Origin: CBFHMJ01 sp965656875
Lineage (GTDB): Bacteria; Pseudomonadota; Gammaproteobacteria; Enterobacterales; Alteromonadaceae
Reading direction: 5' to 3'
DNA length: 64,000 bases
Assembly: GCA_965656875.1 (NCBI GenBank)
Contig: CBFHMJ010000010.1
Span: 298,580-362,579 of the forward strand
Of this stretch, positions 18,365-25,512 are shown piece after piece. The notes under the pieces are model-generated. The model was not told where the DNA came from and ran no database searches. It saw nothing but the letters and a program-made list of their open reading frames with translations. How positions within the stretch are numbered: position 1 is the first letter of the stretch; the number at the start of each line of letters is the position of its first letter. The translations under genes and the position numbers were made by a program.

Positions 18365-18409
18365 GTCAAGTATATGAGGGCAGATTTTTACTAAACAGTG
18401 GCGGAAACC

Positions 18410-18427
18410 TGTAAATAGTAGTGAACA
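18410..18427. promoter_or_regulatory. TyrR box 2 (weak) upstream of phhAB
   Basis: TGTAAATAGTAGTGAACA has a perfect left half and two mismatches in the right half of the TyrR consensus. Strong/weak box pairs on one face of the helix are the usual TyrR arrangement; the 63-bp spacing to box 1 fits that. Confidence 0.55.
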
Positions 18428-18524
18428 AATTGGCTGACAGTCTTCCAAAAATTATTTTGAATATTTACCAAAGCTGACTAACTCACTGAATTATCGTTGT
18501 TTAACAGGAATAAATTTAGCAGAT

Positions 18525-18571
18525 ATAAAAAAATAACCGATTAACAGCGTTTATGCCGTTAACCGGTTATT
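18525..18571 (-). terminator. rho-independent terminator of the dehydrogenase gene
   Basis: On the minus strand a long stem starting AATAACCG (partner arms 18532-18539 and 18564-18571, extended by TTAAC/GTTAA pairing inside) runs into seven T's (complement of 18525-18531). It lies 24 bases after the stop of the gene at 18596. Confidence 0.85.
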
Positions 18572-18595
18572 ACTGAAACAGAGAAAACCCGGTGT

Positions 18596-19477
18596 TTATT
18601 CTGGTTTACGCAGCTTTTCAAGCCTCGCCATCAAACTCGACGTGTCCCAGCGTCCACCACCCAACGCCTGAACCTCGGAGTAAAATTGATCAACCAGCGC
18701 GGTAACTGGCAGATGAGCACCATTCTTGCGGGCTTCATTTAACGTAATGCCAAGATCTTTACGCATCCAGTCCACCGCAAAACCATGATCATAGTCATCG
18801 TTCAGCATGGTTTTATAACGATTTTCCATTTGCCAGGATTGCGCGGCACCTTTAGAAATCGTTTCAATAACCTGTTCACCATCCAGTCCTGCTGCTTTTA
18901 CAAAATGCAAAGCTTCACTCAATCCCTGCACCACACCAGCAATACAAATCTGGTTAGCCATTTTGGTCAATTGCCCGGCACCGATATTTCCCAACAGCTT
19001 CGTAAAACGAGCATAACTGTCCATCACGGGAGAGACGACGTCATAACACTCGGCATCACCGCCAACCATCACAGTCAACACGCCGTTTTCTGCACCCGCC
19101 TGACCACCTGATACCGGGGCATCCATAAAGTGAGCATCTTGTGATTGAGCAATTTCATACAACTCTCTGGCAACTTCTGCGGATGTCGTCGTGTGATCGA
19201 CAACAATCGCGTTAGCAGACAACCCGGCAAAAATACCATCGTCTCCCAGACAAACCTGACGCAAATCATCATCATTGCCAACACAGATAAAGACTATTTC
19301 AGCCTCTTCTGCTGCCAGCCGTGGCGTTAGTGCCATCGTGCCTTTGTAAGTTTCCACCCATTGCTGAGCTTTTGCCGCTGTTCGGTTATAGACCGTTACA
19401 TCATAGCCGTTTTTTGTTAAATGACCGGCCATCGGATAACCCATAACCCCCAATCCAATAAACGCTACTTTTTTCAT
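18596..19477 (-). CDS. NAD(P)-dependent beta-hydroxyacid dehydrogenase (HIBADH/GLYR family)
   Basis: A 293-aa oxidoreductase. The N-terminal Rossmann motif is MKKVAFIGLGVMGYPMAGHL; the family signatures DAPVSGGQAGAENG and the catalytic lysine region GAGQLTKMANQ are intact, and the C-terminal helix bundle has DWMRKDLGI. Members reduce or oxidise 3-hydroxyisobutyrate, tartronate semialdehyde, glyoxylate or succinic semialdehyde; the sequence alone does not choose. The ATG at 19477 is preceded by GGGAGAGAAG, a better start than the longer frame to 19525. It follows the NSS transporter gene by 55 bases on the same strand. Confidence 0.88.
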   Translation of the reverse strand: MKKVAFIGLGVMGYPMAGHLTKNGYDVTVYNRTAAKAQQWVETYKGTMALTPRLAAEEAEIVFICVGNDDDLRQVCLGDDGIFAGLSANAIVVDHTTTSAEVARELYEIAQSQDAHFMDAPVSGGQAGAENGVLTVMVGGDAECYDVVSPVMDSYARFTKLLGNIGAGQLTKMANQICIAGVVQGLSEALHFVKAAGLDGEQVIETISKGAAQSWQMENRYKTMLNDDYDHGFAVDWMRKDLGITLNEARKNGAHLPVTALVDQFYSEVQALGGGRWDTSSLMARLEKLRKPE

Positions 19478-19532
19478 CTCAGCTTCTCTCCCGGGAACAG
19501 ACAAAAATCCGACCTGTTTTATCAATTTACAC

Positions 19533-20855
19533 TTACGAAATCACACTGATGAACACGACAGTCATCAGGAAAGGACAAACATAACGAATATATAGCGCCA
19601 ACCACTTAAGCTTGCCACTGGCTTCCGCTGTATTCAGTTGATTGCCACGTTTCCATAACCAACCAACCGTAATGAAGTAAAACAGGCCCATCAAAGGCAA
19701 CTGGTAGTTAGAGACCCAACCCACAACCAGACCGAATAACAGTTCAAAATTAAAAATAATCGCAGTACTGGCAATCAGTACCACGGCTGAAACCAATACA
19801 GTAGCCTGCGAGCGAGACATTGCACTGTCTTCAACCAGATAAGAAACAGGCACCTCAGTTGATGAAATGGTTGATGTTAATGCTGCGATGCTCAGTAATG
19901 AGAAAAAAACGAAACCGACGAATAATCCGATACTGCCCATATTGTCGAATAATGATGGTAAGACACCAAAGATAAGCTGTCCCTGACTAATCAATTCGCC
20001 ATCAGAATAAATCTCCACGCCTGCGGCACGCGCCACAAACATTGCAGGAATGATCAGTAAGCCAGCAAGAAAAGCGATAAGCGTATCCAGTAACGCAACC
20101 GATGCGCCCAGTTTAAACAGATTAGAATTAGCTTTGAGGTAGGAGCCGTACACCATCATACCGCCAACACCGATGGATAAGGAGAAAAACGCCTGGCCCA
20201 TTGCAGCAATAATCAGTTCTGGGTCCGTTACTTTCGAGAAGTCTGGCGTCAGGTAAGTTTTAAATCCTTCCATCGCACCGTCGAGCGTTGAAATATAAGC
20301 TAACAAACCTAGCAACATAAATAGCAGTGTGGGCATAAAGCGGCGAGACCATTTTTCAATCCCTTCACTCACACCCTGATGGATGATTAAACCCGTCAAT
20401 AAAACAAAAAGAGGCGTAAACAGCAGGTTTCGCGCAAAGCCATCCTGATTTAACCAGGCAACAATATCATCAAAACCACCTATTTCGGCAAGAAAGGCCA
20501 GCGCATGAGACACCATCCAACCGGCAACTATTGAATAGAAACTCAGCATCATTAAAGCGCCTAACATTCCGACATAGCCAGCACCGGCACCCACTTTAGA
20601 ACGTTTGCTTCCGCCCCACGCTTTACGCAAAGCATCAACAGGATTTGATTTACCTTCGTAACCAATGTACATCTCAGTAATTAATGCCGGTAACGCCAGC
20701 AACAAGGTTACGATTAAATAAACAAATAAAAATGCGCCACCACCATGACTGGCGACCTGGGTGGGAAATGCCCAAATATTTCCAAGGCCAACAGCGGAAC
20801 CAGCCGCTGCGAGAATAAAGCCGATTCGGCTGTGAAAGGAGTCTCTCGTTATCAT
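19533..20855 (-). CDS. neurotransmitter:sodium symporter (NSS/SNF) family transporter
   Basis: A 440-aa polytopic protein with about 11 membrane spans. The Na+-site signature near the start (SRIGFILAAAGSAVGLGNIWAFP) and the GGGAFLFVYL segment are typical of bacterial LeuT-like sodium/amino-acid symporters. The frame extends to 20903, but an AGGG 9 bases before the ATG at 20855 and the usual N-terminus of the family favour the shorter form. Substrate is unknown; proximity to phenylalanine and tyrosine genes is only suggestive. Probably co-transcribed with the downstream dehydrogenase. Confidence 0.9.
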   Translation of the reverse strand: MITRDSFHSRIGFILAAAGSAVGLGNIWAFPTQVASHGGGAFLFVYLIVTLLLALPALITEMYIGYEGKSNPVDALRKAWGGSKRSKVGAGAGYVGMLGALMMLSFYSIVAGWMVSHALAFLAEIGGFDDIVAWLNQDGFARNLLFTPLFVLLTGLIIHQGVSEGIEKWSRRFMPTLLFMLLGLLAYISTLDGAMEGFKTYLTPDFSKVTDPELIIAAMGQAFFSLSIGVGGMMVYGSYLKANSNLFKLGASVALLDTLIAFLAGLLIIPAMFVARAAGVEIYSDGELISQGQLIFGVLPSLFDNMGSIGLFVGFVFFSLLSIAALTSTISSTEVPVSYLVEDSAMSRSQATVLVSAVVLIASTAIIFNFELLFGLVVGWVSNYQLPLMGLFYFITVGWLWKRGNQLNTAEASGKLKWLALYIRYVCPFLMTVVFISVIS

Positions 20856-21076
20856 TATTTTTTGCCCTGCGTACTTCCAGTTCAACAATCTTTTCTGTGA
20901 CAAATTGTCCTTGATGGCGATGACAGAAGAGTCGTTGAAAATCCTGTTAATTTTTTAAATTTATTATGACGAAATACAGTTGTTCTGTTGAAAAAAGCAG
21001 GCGTAAGGGTGGACTAGTTTGTGTGATAAAGTCAATAGCGAGACGGCGAACCTGTCGGCTATCACAGACAAGGAGA

Positions 21077-21105
21077 GCATAATGGTTGATAATCAACCAC
21101 TATGC
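21077..21105 (-). terminator. stem-loop downstream of lysC
   Basis: A near-perfect palindrome built from GCATA-TGGTTGAT (21077-21090) and ATCAACCA-TATGC (21092-21105) with one mismatch sits 20 bases after the lysC stop and upstream of the transporter gene. It lacks a T-run on the minus strand, so termination strength is uncertain. Confidence 0.45.
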
Positions 21106-21124
21106 CGTTTTAACAGAGTCAGGA

Positions 21125-22495
21125 TCAAGCTGCGTTTTTGTTTTGCTCCAGTAAACGTTCATGTAAACGTTCGACCACAGCCTCAGCGTGAGAAGCTTCA
21201 ACCAGAAAGCACACATTGTTGGCACTGGCACCATGACAAATCAGTCGTAATTGTTCCGCGCTGACCGCATCGAACAATTCTCCTTCCACGCCACCAGCAT
21301 CACGCTGTGACTGAATATGATTACCAATCACAGCCACCAGTGATAAGCCTTTTTCAGTAGTAATCTCTGCGTATCTGCTTAATTCACGAATACACGCTTC
21401 AGGTAAATCACCGGACTGTCCCTGCTGGCTGTCTAACGTTATCGCGATACTGATTTCTGATGTAGTTACCAGATCAACCGATACTTCATATTGCTTAAGA
21501 ATTGAAAATACGTTTGCCAGGAAACCACAGGCATGAAGCATATCTGGGCTTTTAATCGTGATTAATGTTTGATCGCGTCGCAAAGCAATTGCTCGATATC
21601 GCGGACGATACGCAACTTCTCGAGAAATCCAGGTACCACCACTTTTTGGTGCTTTGCTGGAGCCAACAAACACTTTAATATCATTTCTGATGGCAGGAAT
21701 AAGCGTGGAAGGATGCAGCACTTTAGCGCCAAATGTTGCCATTTCAGCCGCTTCATCAAAACTAATTTCAGGAATGTTTCTCGCCGCCTGCGTCAAACGA
21801 GGGTCAGTGGTATAAATGCCGGTCACATCGGTCCAGATTTCAAGAACATCGGCACCTACCGCTTCAGCCAGCAGCGCCGCTGAATAATCAGAACCACCAC
21901 GGCCTAATGTTGTTGTCAGTTCATTTCGATCCCGACCAATAAAGCCCTGAGTTACAATAACTTGTTTATCTAACAATGGGACCAGCTGAGTTGTTACAGC
22001 TTCTTTGATTGCCGGAACATCCGGCTCTGCCCGACCAAATTCAGAATCAGTCACCATCACATCCCGTACATCAAATGACGCAACGGACAGCCCACGTTGA
22101 CGAAGCACTTCTGTAAAAATCAACGCCGACATTCGCTCACCAAACGACAACAATTCATCTTTTAGATCACGGCGATACATCAAACCCGGATGACTGGCGA
22201 CATCAGACAGCTTTTCCAACAAACGTTCAATACGTCTGACCAGGGAAGCAGGATGGCGTAATCGTTTCAGGATAGCGTTTTGAATATTACTGATTGTATT
22301 GATGATATCGACACGCTCTTCAGCGGTAAGCACCGATTGTGACAAGGTAATGAGATGATTGGTCACGCCAGCAGACGCGCTAACGGTCACCAGACGAACA
22401 GATTGATTTTGACAAACGATATTGGCACATCGAGTCATAGCGTCATAATCGGCCAGACTTGTACCGCCAAATTTAGCAACAGTAAGTGGGTTCAT
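21125..22495 (-). CDS. lysC: aspartate kinase III (lysine-sensitive type)
   Basis: A 456-aa monofunctional aspartokinase phosphorylating aspartate at the head of the lysine/threonine/methionine pathway. VAKFGGTSLADYDAM begins the kinase domain, FGERMSALI and TTLGRGGSDYSAALLA are conserved nucleotide/aspartate-site segments, and two ACT domains follow from about residue 310. The LysC-like N-terminus and absence of a homoserine dehydrogenase domain fit the E. coli LysC type. GGAG lies 6 bases before the ATG at 22495, favoured over a longer frame. A lysine riboswitch precedes the gene, matching lysine repression. Confidence 0.93.
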   Translation of the reverse strand: MNPLTVAKFGGTSLADYDAMTRCANIVCQNQSVRLVTVSASAGVTNHLITLSQSVLTAEERVDIINTISNIQNAILKRLRHPASLVRRIERLLEKLSDVASHPGLMYRRDLKDELLSFGERMSALIFTEVLRQRGLSVASFDVRDVMVTDSEFGRAEPDVPAIKEAVTTQLVPLLDKQVIVTQGFIGRDRNELTTTLGRGGSDYSAALLAEAVGADVLEIWTDVTGIYTTDPRLTQAARNIPEISFDEAAEMATFGAKVLHPSTLIPAIRNDIKVFVGSSKAPKSGGTWISREVAYRPRYRAIALRRDQTLITIKSPDMLHACGFLANVFSILKQYEVSVDLVTTSEISIAITLDSQQGQSGDLPEACIRELSRYAEITTEKGLSLVAVIGNHIQSQRDAGGVEGELFDAVSAEQLRLICHGASANNVCFLVEASHAEAVVERLHERLLEQNKNAA

Positions 22496-22554
22496 GGATG
22501 TCTCCGCAAAATTCCAGTTCAAAGCGGAAGAACTCAAGCGTAGATAAAGCAGAC

Positions 22555-22590
22555 GTGGAGGGCTGGATTATTACGCCAGAAGCTCTCCAC
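22555..22590 (-). promoter_or_regulatory. hairpin between the lysine aptamer and lysC (possible expression platform)
   Basis: GTGGAG (22590-22585 on the minus strand) and CTCCAC (22560-22555) close a hairpin that also contains an inner CTGG/CCAG stem. It lies between the riboswitch aptamer and the lysC ribosome site. No T-run follows, which argues for translational or decay control rather than transcription termination. Confidence 0.45.
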
Positions 22591-22619
22591 CATTTATATG
22601 GACTCAACACAACGGTTTT

Positions 22620-22800
22620 AAGTCCAACAACAAACAGTGACAGTCCCAGGGATTCAGCCCTGGCAACCGAAAATGTCGTTCTTCATTAAGCGACACTTCC
22701 TCGGCGTTGCGCCCCGCCCCTTTCGTTCATTGAGAAATGAAGTCTCTCCGGAAAGGTTTCTGGTCAACGCACCTCTTCTGGTTGGTAGTATGAATGCTAC
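22620..22800 (-). ncRNA. lysine riboswitch (L box)
   Basis: Read on the minus strand, the leader has the conserved core of the lysine aptamer in order: AGAGGTGCGTTG (near 22778-22767), CGGAGAG, GGGGCGCAACGCCGAGGAAG (about 22713-22694), GGTTGCCAGGGCTGAATCCC (about 22669-22650) and TGGGACTGTCAC. These elements match the lysC leaders of other Gammaproteobacteria. The outer limits are approximate because the P1 ends were judged by eye. It lies about 125-300 bases upstream of lysC and should repress it when lysine is abundant. Confidence 0.93.
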
Positions 22801-22899
22801 CCTTTTTGTGTAGAGACTAATCAGATAATCGTCGCTCACAAAAACGGCCTGTATTTACAGGCCGAACACAACTTTAATCGTTACTTCCGCTCCGGTCAA

Positions 22900-24669
22900 T
22901 TATTTTCCCATCGCCACGCCTTCACGACGCGGATCAGCAGCACCTTCATACTGGCTACCTGTTTTTAGTACACCATGCAGGCCGCTATTTAAGTCCCGGA
23001 TTTTTACTTTATGTTTCTTCGCTTCGAGTTTTTCTTTTAATACTTCGAGATCAGTGCCTTTTTCCAATGACGTATAATCATTTCGGTTAGTGACTCTCGG
23101 CATAGAAATCGCCGTTTGCAAGGATAATTTCCAATCCAGTACACCCACCAGGGTCCACGCAACATAGTTAATAATGCGACTTCCACCCGGGCTACCCAGT
23201 GCCATCATAAAATTCTTCTGACTATCGAAAACGATGACAGGCGTCATCGAACTACGTGGTCGTTTACCCGGCTCAATTCTATTCATCACGGGTTTACCAT
23301 CAACCGTTGGTACTAGCGAAAAATCCGTTAACTCATTATTCAATAAGTATCCGTTTACCATGACACCGGAACCAAATGCATGCTCAATCGAACTGGTCAT
23401 TGCCACTGCATTACCCCATTTATCAACGACCGACAGATGACTGGTATTCGGAAACTCAGGCGATTGATCACGGCCATAACGACGACGATACTGTTTAACA
23501 TCTCCAGGTTGAGCTTTGCCCATATCATTTTCACTGATTAACGCAGCACGGGATTGCAGGTAATTAGCCTGAATCATCTTTTGAACTGGCACGCGAACAA
23601 AATCACTGTCAGCGAGATAATGATTTCGATCAGCAAACGCCAGTCGGGATGACTGTGTAAATAAATGAATTGCCTCCGCCGATAACGGAGCAACCTTTGA
23701 CAAGTTAAAGGATTCCAGCTGCTTTAAGATCTGAATCAGCGTAACACCACCTGAACTTGGTGGTCCCATACTACAAACCCAGTTTTTATGATATTCAGTA
23801 CAAACCGGGTCACGTTCTTTCGCGTCGTAGTTTTGCAAGTCTTTAAGTGTCATTACACCCGGGTTTGGTGTGTTCTTTGTGACCGCATTCACAATCGCTT
23901 TGGCATTTTCACCATAATAAAAGCCGCCGGTTCCATCTTTAGCGATTTGCTTTAATACATCAGCCAGCGCCTGGTTTTTCAGTAAATCGCCTGTTTCCAG
24001 CGGCTTTCCGCCTGGGAAGAAATATTCCATTGAAGCCTGATGTTTCTTTAAACCAGGATTAATATCCCGCTTTAACAAACCCGATAAACGTGGCGTAACC
24101 CGAAACCCCTTTTCAGCGAGCTTAATCGTTGGCTCCAGTAACACCGCCCAGGGTAACTTACCATGAGCTTCATGCGCTTCTTCCAACATTCTTACAGTGC
24201 CCGGCACGCCTACAGAACGACCACCAATAATCGCTTCTTTCCATTGAGGTTTTTTGCCGTCACGCAAGAAGTAGTCTGGAGTAACACCCGCTGGAGCCGT
24301 CTCTCGGCCATCCAGGGTTGTTAAAAATCGACTTCTGGCATCATAGTGCATCATAAATGAACCACCACCAATGCCCGAAGATTGAGGTTCAACCAGCGTT
24401 AACATAATTTGCGCGGCAATAGCGGCATCAACTGCACTGCCACCCTTCTCAAGAATAGATAGCGCCGCTTCACTGGCGTGAGGATGTGCAGTGGACACCA
24501 TATGAGATTGACCAAAAACCCCTTTCTTTTCATTAACTGTAATAGTTGCTTCTGGCTCTCTGTCTTCTCGCACCTCATTTGCAGCGATTGAAGACGGACT
24601 GTATAAAGCATTGATACTGACGGAAGCAAGAAGTGTAAAAACAGAAAGGTAATGCGATTTTTTGATCAT
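22900..24669 (-). CDS. ggt: gamma-glutamyltransferase (glutathione hydrolase), periplasmic
   Basis: A 589-aa N-terminal-nucleophile hydrolase made as a proenzyme. A signal peptide (MIKKSHYLSVFTLLASVSINA) is followed by the large-subunit signatures SSGIGGGSFMMHYD and LDGRETAP. Autocleavage is expected before Thr409 in PNTSHLSVVDKWGNAVA, giving the catalytic N-terminus of the small subunit. C-terminal SSMTPVIVFD and ALGSPGGSRI are intact. It hydrolyses or transfers gamma-glutamyl groups of glutathione and related peptides in the periplasm. It is transcribed in the same direction as lysC but is separated from it by the riboswitch leader, so it is probably its own unit. Confidence 0.95.
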   Translation of the reverse strand: MIKKSHYLSVFTLLASVSINALYSPSSIAANEVREDREPEATITVNEKKGVFGQSHMVSTAHPHASEAALSILEKGGSAVDAAIAAQIMLTLVEPQSSGIGGGSFMMHYDARSRFLTTLDGRETAPAGVTPDYFLRDGKKPQWKEAIIGGRSVGVPGTVRMLEEAHEAHGKLPWAVLLEPTIKLAEKGFRVTPRLSGLLKRDINPGLKKHQASMEYFFPGGKPLETGDLLKNQALADVLKQIAKDGTGGFYYGENAKAIVNAVTKNTPNPGVMTLKDLQNYDAKERDPVCTEYHKNWVCSMGPPSSGGVTLIQILKQLESFNLSKVAPLSAEAIHLFTQSSRLAFADRNHYLADSDFVRVPVQKMIQANYLQSRAALISENDMGKAQPGDVKQYRRRYGRDQSPEFPNTSHLSVVDKWGNAVAMTSSIEHAFGSGVMVNGYLLNNELTDFSLVPTVDGKPVMNRIEPGKRPRSSMTPVIVFDSQKNFMMALGSPGGSRIINYVAWTLVGVLDWKLSLQTAISMPRVTNRNDYTSLEKGTDLEVLKEKLEAKKHKVKIRDLNSGLHGVLKTGSQYEGAADPRREGVAMGK

Positions 24670-24833
24670 AAAAATGGTTATTCTGGTTAGACTTTTGGAT
24701 GGCTAACTTTGAAGGCTTCCCCGGCAGAAGTCAACCAACGACGCGGCTTTCAACGGATTAACAGCACGTTTTTTGCTTGCAATCAAAAACTTGTCTCGCT
24801 ATAACGTCCCACTGCATGATGTAGAGACCTTAT

Positions 24834-25433
24834 ATGATAAATTTGCCCCTTTCTCGTGAACACTTAAGCAAACCTCTGTTGCTGAGTACTATCGCATTGC
24901 TCCTCTGGCTGGCAGAACCACTTTCCAGCCAGTGGCTCGAACTGGTTATTCGACAACACCCTGGTGAATTCTGGCGAGTGTTGACGACTAACTTTCTACA
25001 CAGTAATGGTATTCATCTCGCATTAAATTGCGGTGGTATTGTGCTGATCTGGCTGGCTCATGCTGAGCATTACAGTCACAAAACCTACTGGAGTTTACTC
25101 ATTTTTTGTAGCCTGGCCGTTGGTTCAGGCATGCTTGTTTTTGAGCCGTATACCAGTTATGTCGGTTTGTCTGGTGCATTACATGGCATGATTGCCTGGG
25201 GAGCGGTTAAGGATGCTGAAAAAGGTTGGTTATCTGGCTGGTTAATACTGGGTGGCGTTATCGCCAAAGTTGCTAACGAGAATATGAGTGGTGCTTCTGA
25301 ACAAATCGCCTCGTTAATTAATACTCAGGTGGCTGTAGAATCTCATTTATATGGTCTGATCGCTGGGTTAATCGCAGCCATTCCAGCATTTATATCCATA
25401 CTTCGCCGTTCACAACAGAATACTGATCGTTAA
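24834..25433 (+). CDS. rrtA: rhombosortase (rhomboid-family intramembrane protease)
   Basis: A 199-aa membrane protein with about six spans. The rhomboid catalytic serine is S113 in YVGLSGALHG and the catalytic histidine H171 in VESHLYGLIAG; H61 and N65 in HLALN match the oxyanion pair. The GLSGALHG form with nearby histidine and the small size are those of rhombosortase, which removes GlyGly-CTERM tails from secreted proteins. No protein in this window has a GlyGly-CTERM tail, so its clients are elsewhere. A generic rhomboid protease is the alternative. Confidence 0.82.
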   Translation: MINLPLSREHLSKPLLLSTIALLLWLAEPLSSQWLELVIRQHPGEFWRVLTTNFLHSNGIHLALNCGGIVLIWLAHAEHYSHKTYWSLLIFCSLAVGSGMLVFEPYTSYVGLSGALHGMIAWGAVKDAEKGWLSGWLILGGVIAKVANENMSGASEQIASLINTQVAVESHLYGLIAGLIAAIPAFISILRRSQQNTDR

Positions 25434-25455
25434 GACCAACAAATCCAATCCATCA

Positions 25456-25488
25456 AAAAGGGCGCGGTGAAAAACACAGCGCCCTTTT
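25456..25488. terminator. bidirectional terminator between rrtA and the S9 peptidase
   Basis: AAAAGGGCGC (25456-25465) pairs perfectly with GCGCCCTTTT (25479-25488) around a 13-nt loop in the 79-bp gap between convergent genes; the A and T ends of the stem serve both directions. Confidence 0.88.
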
Positions 25489-25512
25489 CCCATTATTGAC
25501 TCTAACGCGAAC

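Noticed and set aside
22654..22839. 61-codon minus-strand frame upstream of lysC
   Set aside because: It coincides with the lysine riboswitch aptamer; the conserved RNA core explains the sequence better than a peptide.
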